A DNA stretch of 64,000 nucleotides from Nocardia huaxiensis. GTDB lineage: Bacteria > Actinomycetota > Actinomycetes > Mycobacteriales > Mycobacteriaceae. Numbering within the stretch: the stretch's first letter is position 1; each line of letters starts with the position of its first letter. The notes under the pieces are model-generated. The model worked only from the letters and a program-made list of their open reading frames with translations. It searched no databases and was not told the DNA's origin. The position numbers were made by a program, and so were the translations under genes. This document shows, one piece after another, positions 55,835-63,562 of this stretch. The DNA is taken from NCBI RefSeq assembly GCF_013744875.1, contig NZ_CP059399.1, positions 434,001-498,000 of the forward strand, read 5' to 3'.

Positions 55835-55850
55835 ATGCAACTAGTTTCAT
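55835..55850. promoter_or_regulatory. Imperfect 16-bp palindrome upstream of the SDR gene
   Basis: ATGCAACTAGTTTCAT is symmetric except for one base pair and lies 110 bases before the SDR start in a 275-bp gap (55726-56000) without genes. The AACTAGTT core resembles TetR-type operators. Confidence 0.4.
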
Positions 55851-56000
55851 AGAAAGTCACAGAGGTAGTGCAGGCACTACCTCCGACGTCGGTCGGCCAC
55901 CACCCCGGATTCGGGTGCGCGCGGCATAGGCGGGAAGCCCGCGCGTTCCTAGGCTCGAAAGCGCCGGAAAACCCGGCCTGAACAGGAGGAACGCTCGCAC

Positions 56001-57170
56001 ATGACCGCATTCCGACGCCACCGTGGCCGTACCGTGCTGGCCGCCCTCGGCGTGGCGGCAGCCACCCTTGCCGCAGCGGCCTGCACCGCAGACGACTCCG
56101 AGACCGCCGCGCCGACCACCCTCACCCGAACCATGGACGAGGCCGTGCGCGCCGGATTCCCGGGCATCCAGGTGGTGATCGACGGCCCCAAGGGCCACCG
56201 CACCCTGAGCGCGGGCGTCGGCGACCTCGGCACCGGCGCACCCATCCCCGAGCACTCCCAGGTCCGAATCGGCAGCAATACCAAGACCTTCGTCGCCACC
56301 GTCCTCATGCAGCTGGTCGCCGAAGGCAAGGTGCAGTTGGACGCACCCGTCGAGACATACCTGCCGGGCGTGATCACCGGCAATGGCAACGACGGCAACC
56401 GCATCACCGTGCGGCAGCTGCTCCAGCACACCAGCGGCCTGCCCGAATACCTGATCGTCGGCGATCCCGGCTACGCTCCCGACCCGAATTCACCACGCGT
56501 GGAACCGGGTTCGGAGCAGGCCCGGCTCGTGCACTACACGCCGGCCGAGCTGGTGCGCTCCGCGCTGACCCTGCCCCCGCAGTTCGAGCCCGGCGCGAAG
56601 AGCGTCTACACCAACACCAACTACATCCTGCTCGGCATGCTCATCGAACGCGTCACCGGCCGGACCTACATCGACGAGATCCAGACCCGCATTCTCACCC
56701 CGCTCGGCCTGCGCGACACCTACAGCCCCGGCTCCCGGGAAACCGGCATCCGCGGCCCGCACCCGCGCGGCTATCACGAAATCGACGGCAAGCGAGTCGA
56801 TTACACCGAGATGGACGTCTCCTGGGCCGATGCCGCCGGCGACATGATCGCCACCCCCGCCGACCTCAACACGTTCTTCAAAGCCCTGCTCGACGGCAAA
56901 CTCGTGCCCGCCGCCCAGCTCGCCGAGATGAAGAAGACCGTCCCCTTCGACCGCATGCCCGGCGACGACTACGGTCTGGCCCTCATCCGCCACACCACCT
57001 CGTGCGGCACAGAGGTCTGGGGCCACGGCGGCAGCATCATGGGCTTCGGAACCCGCAACAGCGTCGCCCCCGACGGCACCGCGGTCGTGGTGACCGTCAA
57101 CCAGCTCCAGGGCACCGAGGAGAGCAGCAAGATCGTGCAGCAGGTCCTCGACGCCGCACTGTGTGAGTGA
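56001..57170 (+). CDS. Serine beta-lactamase/D-Ala-D-Ala carboxypeptidase-like lipoprotein
   Basis: The 389-residue protein has a lipoprotein signal (hydrophobic residues 11-27, then AAAC with Cys28) and a penicillin-recognising domain. Ser92-x-x-Lys95 lie in IGSNTKTF, a Tyr-x-Asn lies in VYTNTNYILLG and the third motif is WGHGGSIMG. Class C beta-lactamase-like esterases and DD-peptidases share this order, so the substrate (peptidoglycan or an ester) is open. It is anchored outside the membrane. The next gene follows in the same direction and may be cotranscribed. Confidence 0.88.
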   Translation: MTAFRRHRGRTVLAALGVAAATLAAAACTADDSETAAPTTLTRTMDEAVRAGFPGIQVVIDGPKGHRTLSAGVGDLGTGAPIPEHSQVRIGSNTKTFVATVLMQLVAEGKVQLDAPVETYLPGVITGNGNDGNRITVRQLLQHTSGLPEYLIVGDPGYAPDPNSPRVEPGSEQARLVHYTPAELVRSALTLPPQFEPGAKSVYTNTNYILLGMLIERVTGRTYIDEIQTRILTPLGLRDTYSPGSRETGIRGPHPRGYHEIDGKRVDYTEMDVSWADAAGDMIATPADLNTFFKALLDGKLVPAAQLAEMKKTVPFDRMPGDDYGLALIRHTTSCGTEVWGHGGSIMGFGTRNSVAPDGTAVVVTVNQLQGTEESSKIVQQVLDAALCE

Positions 57171-57269
57171 GCGGCTGCCGTGCCCGACGAACCCGCAGTG
57201 AACGATCGGCCCGTCGGCGACGACCGGGCCGCACCCGATGACCATGCTCCACGAACGAGAGGAACAGCT

Positions 57270-58787
57270 GTGCGCAGCGGAAAAGCGCTGACACTGGGCA
57301 TGATTGCCGTGACCGCCGCTGGACTGGCCGCCGCGACCCTGGCCGCGACGGCCGACGCCGACCGCTCCGCCGGTGACCCGGGCCTGGACCGCTACTACTC
57401 CCAGCAGCTCGACTGGAAGTCCTGCGAGGACCCGAAACTCGACGAGGCGGGCGCGCGGTGCGCCGAAGTCACCGTCCCGCTGGACTATTCCGATCCCGGT
57501 GGCCGCACCATGACCGTGGCCATCTCCCGCTTCGCGTCCCCGGACCCGGCGCAGCGGCGCGGCATCATGCTGTCGAACCCGGGCGGGCCGGGCGGCGCGG
57601 GCCTGGACTTCCCGATCGATTTCGGGGCCGCCATGACACCGGACGTGCGCGCGCAATACGACCTCATCGGCATGGACCCGCGCGGCGTCGGCCGCTCGAC
57701 ACCGGTGAACTGCCACTGGCCGGGCGGATTCGGCCTGCAATCCGCCGGCGTGGATGCCGCGAGCTACGCCGAATCCGTGGCCTACCAGGCGGATCTGGCC
57801 GCCCGCTGCGCCACCGCCGAGGGAGATCGGCTGCGGCACATCACGACTCGCAATACCGCCCGCGACCTGGATGTCATCCGCGGTGCGCTGGGTGAGAACC
57901 GCACCAGCTTCTTCGGCACCTCCTACGGCACCTATCTGGGCGCGGTCTACACGCAGATGTTCCCGGAGCGCAGCGACCGCATCGTGCTGGACAGTTCGGT
58001 CGACCCGGCTCGTTACGGCGCGGTCGACATGGTGCGCGACATGGGCCCGGCGAACGAGGCCGTCTTCGAAACCTGGGCGGAGTGGACCGCCGCGCACGAC
58101 GCCGAGTACCGCTTCGGCAGCACCCGCGACCAGGTGCGCACCAGCATCCTCGAGCTCATTCGCAAGGCCGCCGTGCAGCCCATCCGGATCGAGGGCATGG
58201 AGGTCGACGACCACTGGCTACCCATGATCATGTTCACCGGGCTCGATGACCCGCGCAATTACGCGACCGTGGCCGGCAACATGCGCCAGCTCGCCGACGC
58301 CGCCGAAGGCAAAGCGGTGCAGGTGGATCCGAAGCTGCTCGCGGAGCTGAAGTTCGTGCTGCGGGCCGACCCCGAGGACAACTCGTCGCAGATGGCCATC
58401 ATGTGCGGTGACAAGGCGGTGGAGCGCGACCCCACCTGGTACTGGCGCAATATCGAGGCCGCGCGTGCGACCGAACCGGTCTTCGGGGCCTTCGCCAACA
58501 ACATCACGCCCTGCGCCTTCTGGGCTCCGCCCATCGAAGCCACCACGGTGGTGAACAATGCGGTGCCGGCCCTGATCGTGCAGTCCACCGGCGACACCCG
58601 CACCACCTACTCGAACGCGGTCGGAATGCACAAGGCGCTCACCGCATCCCGCATGGTGACCCTCGAAAACGTGGCCATCCACTACATTTTCGGCCGCTAC
58701 CCGAACACCTGCACCTACGCCGCCGTGAACTCCTACCTGCGCGACGGCGCCCTCCCGGCCACCGACCTCACCTGCCAGGCCGACTGA
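57270..58787 (+). CDS. Secreted alpha/beta-hydrolase peptidase (tripeptidyl aminopeptidase-like)
   Basis: The GTG at 57270, after GAGAGGA, gives 505 residues and a clean signal peptide (residues 1-30); the frame is open upstream without a better start. NPGGPGGAGLD is the oxyanion region, GTSYGTYLG holds Ser218, and the C-terminal TAP-like part has QSTGDTRTTYSNA (Asp) and VAIHYIFGRYPN (His). It resembles Streptomyces secreted tripeptidyl aminopeptidases. It probably trims peptides outside the cell. Confidence 0.88.
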   Translation: MRSGKALTLGMIAVTAAGLAAATLAATADADRSAGDPGLDRYYSQQLDWKSCEDPKLDEAGARCAEVTVPLDYSDPGGRTMTVAISRFASPDPAQRRGIMLSNPGGPGGAGLDFPIDFGAAMTPDVRAQYDLIGMDPRGVGRSTPVNCHWPGGFGLQSAGVDAASYAESVAYQADLAARCATAEGDRLRHITTRNTARDLDVIRGALGENRTSFFGTSYGTYLGAVYTQMFPERSDRIVLDSSVDPARYGAVDMVRDMGPANEAVFETWAEWTAAHDAEYRFGSTRDQVRTSILELIRKAAVQPIRIEGMEVDDHWLPMIMFTGLDDPRNYATVAGNMRQLADAAEGKAVQVDPKLLAELKFVLRADPEDNSSQMAIMCGDKAVERDPTWYWRNIEAARATEPVFGAFANNITPCAFWAPPIEATTVVNNAVPALIVQSTGDTRTTYSNAVGMHKALTASRMVTLENVAIHYIFGRYPNTCTYAAVNSYLRDGALPATDLTCQAD

Positions 58788-59432
58788 TCAGGCATTGAGA
58801 TAGGCCAGCACGGCCAGCACCCGCCGATGCCCCGCATCGTCCGCGTGCAGTCCCAGCTTGGCGAAAATGCTCCGAATGTGTTTCAGCACAGCGCCTTCGG
58901 ACACCACGAGGCGCTCGGCGATGGTCGCATTGCCGAGCCCTTCGGCCATGAGCGCCAGCACCTCCCGCTCCCGCGCGGTCAGCCCGCTGAGCGGATCATC
59001 GGCCTTCCGCCGCACCAGCAACTGCGAGATCACCTCGGGATCCATGGCCGTCCCGCCCGCCGCGACCCGCCGCAGCGAATCCAGGAACCGATCCACCTTC
59101 CCGACCCGCTCCTTCAGCAGATACCCCACCCCGCCCGCCCCGTCCCCGAGCAGCTCCGCCGCATACCGATCCTCCACCCACGACGACAGGATGAGCACCG
59201 GCAGGCCCGGATGAATCTCCCTGGCGCGCACCGCGGCCCGCAATCCGTCATCGGTATTGGTCGGCGGCATCCGCACATCCATCACCACCGCATCGGGCCG
59301 CTCACCCGTCACCACCCGCAGAAAATCATCGGCATTGTCGACCGCCGCCACCACCTCGATCCCCGAGGTTTGCAACAACAGCACCAGCCCCTCCCGCAAA
59401 AGGGCATCATCCTCGGCAATCACGACCCGCAC
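58788..59432 (-). CDS. NarL/LuxR-family response regulator
   Basis: The 214-residue regulator has a receiver domain (Asp8-Asp9 acidic pair in IAEDDA, phosphoacceptor Asp52 in VVMDVRMPP, Lys in YLLKERVG) and a LuxR helix-turn-helix (GLTAREREVLALMAEGLGNA, then VSEGAVLKHIRSIFAKLGL). It overlaps the sensor-kinase gene by 13 bases and is its cognate partner. The sequence gives no clear target. Confidence 0.93.
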   Translation of the reverse strand: MRVVIAEDDALLREGLVLLLQTSGIEVVAAVDNADDFLRVVTGERPDAVVMDVRMPPTNTDDGLRAAVRAREIHPGLPVLILSSWVEDRYAAELLGDGAGGVGYLLKERVGKVDRFLDSLRRVAAGGTAMDPEVISQLLVRRKADDPLSGLTAREREVLALMAEGLGNATIAERLVVSEGAVLKHIRSIFAKLGLHADDAGHRRVLAVLAYLNA

Positions 59433-60838
59433 GGCAACTCCACCCGCACCACAGTAGGACCACCTTCCGGACTGCTGAGCATCATCCGCCCGTCCAACGC
59501 CTCGGCCCGCCTGCGAATCCCCGCGAGCCCACCGCCCTCGACCTCCCGTGCCGCACCGGTACCGTCATCGCGCACCTCCACCGTCAACAGCTCGGCCGCT
59601 CCGCTGATGGCAACCGAAAGGTTCGCCGCCCCAGAGTGTTTGGTGGCATTGGTGATTGCCTCGGCGATCACGAAATACGCCGCCGCCTCCACCGCAGCGG
59701 GCCGCCGCCTGAGCCCAGCCACCATTGGATCGTAAGGTCCGTGTGATCCCGCCCCCGTCATCCCGGCATGCCTTTGGCCGGGATCCACCGTTGAGGTCAT
59801 GCGCTGCCCGTGTGGATCCCGGCCAAGAAGCGCGCCGGGATGACGAGGGTGTGCGTTCATATCCCGCCGGGAGTCCCCAGCGATCTCGCACCCGTCGATT
59901 TCGAGTACGCAGGGGATCGGGGACCGCGCTGCGAGCGCCGAAACCGCACTTGCCAGACCGAGGTCCGCGAGCACCGGGGGATAGACGCTGCGGACCAGGT
60001 CGCGCAGTTCGGCCAGTGCGGTCGTGGCGGTGTCCTGGGCCTTGCGAATCAGATTGTCGGCCGCCTCCGGATCCTGTTGGCGCAGTTGCTCGGCCAGCCC
60101 GAGCTGCATGATGACCGCGGCGATGCGGGCCTGCGCGCCGTCGTGCAGATCCCGTTCGATGCGCCGCAGTTCCGCGCCGTGCGCGTCCAATGCCGCCGCC
60201 CGGGTCGCGGTCAGTTCGGCCACGCGGACCTTCAGCGCTTCCTCGGAGGGGCCGAGAACCGTCTTCGCGGTGTGGGCCTGCCAGCGTGCGACCACCGGCA
60301 GCTGCAGGGTCAGCATGGCGAGTGGAATGCTGATCAGCGCGCTGAGCCGGGCCGTGGCCCACGAGTCGACCGCGAAGCCGTAGTTGTCGATGGTGCCCGA
60401 TGGCAGCAGCTTCCAGTAGAGCGGAACCAGCAGCTGGACGAGCGTGCTGACCGGCAGCGCCACCGCGAAGAGTGCGAGCACCATGCCGAGCAGCCCGTGC
60501 ACATAGATCCAGCCGACGTCCCGCACATTCGCGGGATCCCCGAACGCGGTCGCCAGTCGCTGCCGCAGCCCGCCGGTGAACGGCTGGTACACCGTGTCGA
60601 TCGGCTCGCCGAGCCGGGCCGCGGCGCGCTTGCGCTCCAGGCGCGGAACGAACCGCGTCAGCCGGATCGCCTCGGGAATCGCAGGGATGCCCACCAAACC
60701 CAGGCTGGCCGCCCCCACGAACGTCAGCACGACAGCCGCCACCAGCGCCAGCACCCCGGTCAACCCGCCGACCACCAGATACGCGATGGCCCCGGGCAGC
60801 TCCCGCAGCCGGCCTCCGGCCCACCGCAGCACACTCAT
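59420..60838 (-). CDS. NarL-type sensor histidine kinase carrying an inserted repeat
   Basis: The 472-residue kinase has an N-terminal membrane sensor region with about four helices (residues 15-52 and 115-185), HisKA_3 dimerisation helix with His232 in RRIERDLHDGAQARI, and HATPase with VIAEAITNATKHSG and DDGTGAAREVEGGGLAGIRR. Between them, residues about 331-361 are encoded by a 90-bp palindromic repeat (HPGALLGRDPHG, VDPGQRHAGMTG), which keeps the frame because it is exactly 30 codons. The insertion lies before the ATP domain, where extra loop length may be tolerated. Activity is not certain. Confidence 0.88.
   Translation of the reverse strand: MSVLRWAGGRLRELPGAIAYLVVGGLTGVLALVAAVVLTFVGAASLGLVGIPAIPEAIRLTRFVPRLERKRAAARLGEPIDTVYQPFTGGLRQRLATAFGDPANVRDVGWIYVHGLLGMVLALFAVALPVSTLVQLLVPLYWKLLPSGTIDNYGFAVDSWATARLSALISIPLAMLTLQLPVVARWQAHTAKTVLGPSEEALKVRVAELTATRAAALDAHGAELRRIERDLHDGAQARIAAVIMQLGLAEQLRQQDPEAADNLIRKAQDTATTALAELRDLVRSVYPPVLADLGLASAVSALAARSPIPCVLEIDGCEIAGDSRRDMNAHPRHPGALLGRDPHGQRMTSTVDPGQRHAGMTGAGSHGPYDPMVAGLRRRPAAVEAAAYFVIAEAITNATKHSGAANLSVAISGAAELLTVEVRDDGTGAAREVEGGGLAGIRRRAEALDGRMMLSSPEGGPTVVRVELPCGS
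59756..59845. repeat. Palindromic interspersed repeat, copy 3, inside a coding region
   Basis: A 90-bp copy has CGTCATCCCGGCATGC at its start, GGCCGGGATCCAC ending the left arm, GTGTGGATCCCGGCC, and CGCGCCGGGATGACG at its end. It lies within the sensor-kinase gene without breaking the frame. Confidence 0.9.
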
Positions 60839-61041
60839 GCGGACGATCCACTCTCGGCATCGACCTGCCGAACACTGAACGTCCCCTCGAGGAGCATGGC
60901 CACCGAGGGGAACAGCGCTGGTAGTCCGGTCGCCGGGCCCACCGCCAGACAGGCGATGGACCTGGGCAAGCTCCGCAGCCGCCCTCCGATCCAGCTCGGT
61001 CGGTCAGCCTCGTGCGCTGACCGGTCGGCCTTGCCGATCAC
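60835..61041 (-). pseudogene. Truncated copy of the sensor-kinase N-terminus
   Basis: A 68-codon frame from the GTG at 61041 ends in TGA overlapping the kinase ATG (ATGA). Its middle reads WIGGRLRSLPRSIACLAVG, closely resembling residues 6-24 of the kinase (WAGGRLRELPGAIAYLVVG), and it then runs into an unrelated VRQVDAESGSSA end. It looks like a partial duplication of the kinase start that remains translationally coupled. It may be a relic or a small leader protein. Confidence 0.45.
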
Positions 61042-61109
61042 AGTGCCCTCGAGGTCCGACGGCGACAGATCCCGGTCCGGCGAGTCACGCTCGCCGGACC
61101 GGGACCTGG

Positions 61110-61295
61110 TCAGCGGTTCAGCCGGTTGCACCACACCGACAGTAGTGGCCCGTCGATTCCGGCCGCCGGGCTCATGTCCACGGGTGCGAACACTCGGGCC
61201 ATGACCGTGGACAGCAGGGTGCGGGGGCTCACCCACACCGGTGCCGAGGCGGTCCGTGCGGGTGCCGTGGCGAGGTTCATCGATTCCGTGCTCAT
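61110..61295 (-). CDS. Small protein coupled to rsgA, 61 residues
   Basis: The ATG at 61295 overlaps the rsgA stop (ATGA) and has a strong AGGAGGGAAG upstream. The protein is MSTESMNLATAPARTASAPV at its start, then VSPRTLLSTVMARVFAPVD, and ends LLSVWCNRLNR. No membrane helix or known domain was recognised. The ARVFAP hexapeptide also occurs in the 25-residue ORF before rsgA, with only third-position codon differences. The strong ribosome site and coupling argue that it is translated. Confidence 0.55.
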   Translation of the reverse strand: MSTESMNLATAPARTASAPVWVSPRTLLSTVMARVFAPVDMSPAAGIDGPLLSVWCNRLNR

Positions 61296-62398
61296 CGCCG
61301 CTTCCCTCCTCGTTCCCGGTAGATCTGCCGCTGGAACTTGGTGATGTCCTTGCGTGCCTTCTCCCGCTCCGCGCGCACGCGGTTGTCGGTGCGCGAGGCC
61401 ATCCACTCGTTCTCGCGGTGCAGCTTGCGGTAGCTGTCGAACCGGCGTTGCGGCAGCGCCCCCGACTCGATGGCCTCCCGCACCGCGCAGCCCGGTTCGG
61501 TCTCGTGCGCACAGTCGCCGAAACGGCAGTGCGCGGCAATGGATTCGATATCGCTGAAGGTGCGTTCGATGCCCTCGGACGCATCCCACAGCCCCACCGA
61601 TCGCAGCCCCGGAGTGTCGATGAGCGTGCCGCCGCCCGGCAGCGGGCGCAGTTCCCGGTGCACGGTGGTGTGCCGCCCGCGCTTGTCGCCCACGCGAACC
61701 GCATTGGTGGCGAACACTTCCGAGCCGAGCAGTGCGTTGGCGAGCGTGGATTTGCCCGCACCGGACGGCCCGATCAGTGCGACGGTGCCGTCCAGCAGCG
61801 CTTCCAGCACCTCCATGCCGTATCCGCTGGACGCGCTCACCGCCACGACGGCCGCCCCCGGCGCGACCGCCCGCACGGTGTCGAGCGAAAGATCCGGCGC
61901 CAGATCGGCTTTGGTCAACACCACCACCGGCTGGGCCCCGGATTCCCAGGCGAGGGCGAGCAGCCGCTCGATCCGCCCGAGATCCACATCCCCGTCGCCG
62001 GCCGTGCACACCAGCACGACATCGACATTCGTCGCCAGAACTTGATTGGCGGACTTGGCCTTCGAATCCGAATGCCCCGACACGGCGGCCCGCACGATCG
62101 CGGTCCGGCGCGGGAAGAGCTGCACCACAGTGCGATTGGCGTCGATGGCCACCCAGTCACCCGTGCACAGGCCGCTGATCTCGGAGTCCGAGCGCGGGCA
62201 TTTGGCGCGGATCACCGCCGCCGACAGCCGACTCTGATAGTCGGCTGTCGGCAGTGGTGCGGCGACATCGCATTCGCTGCGATCCATCCGGATCACGCGA
62301 GCAGGAATATGCGAATCACCGAGCAGGGGAAGGTATTCGGCCGCTACGGCGGAGTTCCAGCCGTAGGGAGCGAGCAGGTCGAAATCGACCAGAGACAT
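61292..62398 (-). CDS. rsgA: Ribosome small-subunit-dependent GTPase RsgA
   Basis: The 368-residue circularly permuted GTPase has an OB-like N-terminal domain with SGLCTGDWVAID, G4 motif LTKAD (161-165), P-loop GPSGAGKST (210-218), G3 in LIDTPGLR, and the zinc motif CRFGDCAHETEPGC near the end. RsgA helps late 30S maturation and ribosome quality control. It is placed after a 25-residue ORF with a perfect ribosome site, and is followed by an overlapping 61-residue gene. Confidence 0.93.
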   Translation of the reverse strand: MSLVDFDLLAPYGWNSAVAAEYLPLLGDSHIPARVIRMDRSECDVAAPLPTADYQSRLSAAVIRAKCPRSDSEISGLCTGDWVAIDANRTVVQLFPRRTAIVRAAVSGHSDSKAKSANQVLATNVDVVLVCTAGDGDVDLGRIERLLALAWESGAQPVVVLTKADLAPDLSLDTVRAVAPGAAVVAVSASSGYGMEVLEALLDGTVALIGPSGAGKSTLANALLGSEVFATNAVRVGDKRGRHTTVHRELRPLPGGGTLIDTPGLRSVGLWDASEGIERTFSDIESIAAHCRFGDCAHETEPGCAVREAIESGALPQRRFDSYRKLHRENEWMASRTDNRVRAEREKARKDITKFQRQIYRERGGKRR

Positions 62399-62439
62399 GA
62401 TGGAAGAGTCCTTTGTCGGGCCGAGCCCGTCTCAGGGAC

Positions 62440-62517
62440 TCAGCGCAGGAAGTTCGAGGTGGATGGACGCGGCGCGAAAACTCGCGCGGACACGACAATC
62501 CGCAGGTTCTTCAACAC
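62440..62517 (-). CDS. Putative 25-residue leader ORF before rsgA
   Basis: The GTG at 62517 (or TTG at 62514) lies 7 bases after AGGAGG, the best ribosome site in this area. The peptide reads LKNLRIVVSARVFAPRPST and ends SNFLR. It ends 41 bases before the rsgA start. It may act as a leader peptide or a micro-protein. The shared ARVFAP with the downstream small protein supports real translation. Confidence 0.45.
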   Translation of the reverse strand: MLKNLRIVVSARVFAPRPSTSNFLR

Positions 62518-62574
62518 GTCTCCACCTCCTCATCTCTCCCGGGACCGCCCGAGGGCCGTCGCTCCGAACAACAA

Positions 62575-62605
62575 CGGCACCACCTTCTCAGGGAGGGCGG
62601 TGCCG
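62575..62605 (-). terminator. Hairpin terminator after glfT1
   Basis: CGGCACC (62575-62581) pairs with GGTGCCG (62599-62605). On the minus strand it is followed by TTGTTGTTC. It separates glfT1 from the rsgA transcription unit. Confidence 0.6.
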
Positions 62606-62626
62606 TCGCAACCTATTTAATTCGGC

Positions 62627-63562
62627 CTACTTCTTGGCGGCGTTCGCGTCCGGCTTGCGGAACTGTTCGCGCCGGCCCAGGCGCTGCAGCCGCAGCCATT
62701 CGATGAAGCCGGCCGGGTCCTTCTGCTGTAGTAGGAAGAACCAGCCGAAGCGAGCCAGCTCCTGCGGCAACAGCTTCCGCATACCGGGCTGCGCCATCAG
62801 ATAGCCGCGATTGCGGTAGGTGAAGTACCGCTTCACCGGATCGTCCGGGTACTGGGTGTGCATGCGCCCGCCGAGGATCGGCTTGAACTCCTCCGACCCG
62901 TTCGGGTGCAGGTACGCGGTCTGCAGGCAGGTGCCGAACGGCAGGCCCGAACGCACCAGGCGGCGGTGTACTTCCACCTCGTCGCCGCGCACGAACAGCC
63001 GCAGGTCCGGCACGCCGATCACGTCGACGGCCTCCGCGGACACCAGTGCGCCATTGAACAGCGAGGCGATGCCGGGCAGGAAGTCCTCGTCGCCGAGTTC
63101 CGACCGCAGCCGCCGCCACACCACGCCGCGGCGCAGCGGGAAGGCCAGCCGGTCCGGATCGTCGATGTCGGCGACCACCGGCGACACCTCGACCAGCTGA
63201 TGCCGTTTGGCGCAATCGAACAGCGTGGCAAGCACTTCCGGGCCGTCGGGCCGGCCGTCGTCGTCGGCCAGCCACACCCAGTCCGCGCCCATGGTGAGCG
63301 CGTGCAGCATGCCGAGCGCGAAACCGCCCGCGCCGCCGAGATTGTGCTCGGAGCCGAGATAGGTGGTTTCCATGGGCTGCTGCTTGACCAGCTCGCCCAC
63401 CTCCGGCTCATTGCCGTTGTCCACCACGATGAGATGGTCGATGGGCCGCGTCTGCGAAGCCAGCACCTTCAGCGATTCGGCCAGCAGTTCACGGCGTTTA
63501 TGGGTGACGACGATCGCGACAATGCGCGCGTCGTCGCCGTAGTGCGGAGTGCTCTCGGTCAT
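62627..63562 (-). CDS. glfT1: Galactofuranosyltransferase GlfT1
   Basis: The 311-residue GT2 enzyme has VAIVVTHKRRELLAESL, HLIVVDNGNEPE, SEHNLGGAGGFALGM, metal-binding Asp100-Asp101-Asp102 in WLADDDGRPDG, LFVRGDEVEVHRRL, and YFTYRNRGYLM. It adds the first galactofuranose residues to the rhamnose-containing lipid linker, before GlfT2 elongates the chain. The similarity to M. tuberculosis GlfT1 is extensive as recalled, and the wzt gene overlaps it by 4 bases as in mycobacteria. Confidence 0.95.
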   Translation of the reverse strand: MTESTPHYGDDARIVAIVVTHKRRELLAESLKVLASQTRPIDHLIVVDNGNEPEVGELVKQQPMETTYLGSEHNLGGAGGFALGMLHALTMGADWVWLADDDGRPDGPEVLATLFDCAKRHQLVEVSPVVADIDDPDRLAFPLRRGVVWRRLRSELGDEDFLPGIASLFNGALVSAEAVDVIGVPDLRLFVRGDEVEVHRRLVRSGLPFGTCLQTAYLHPNGSEEFKPILGGRMHTQYPDDPVKRYFTYRNRGYLMAQPGMRKLLPQELARFGWFFLLQQKDPAGFIEWLRLQRLGRREQFRKPDANAAKK

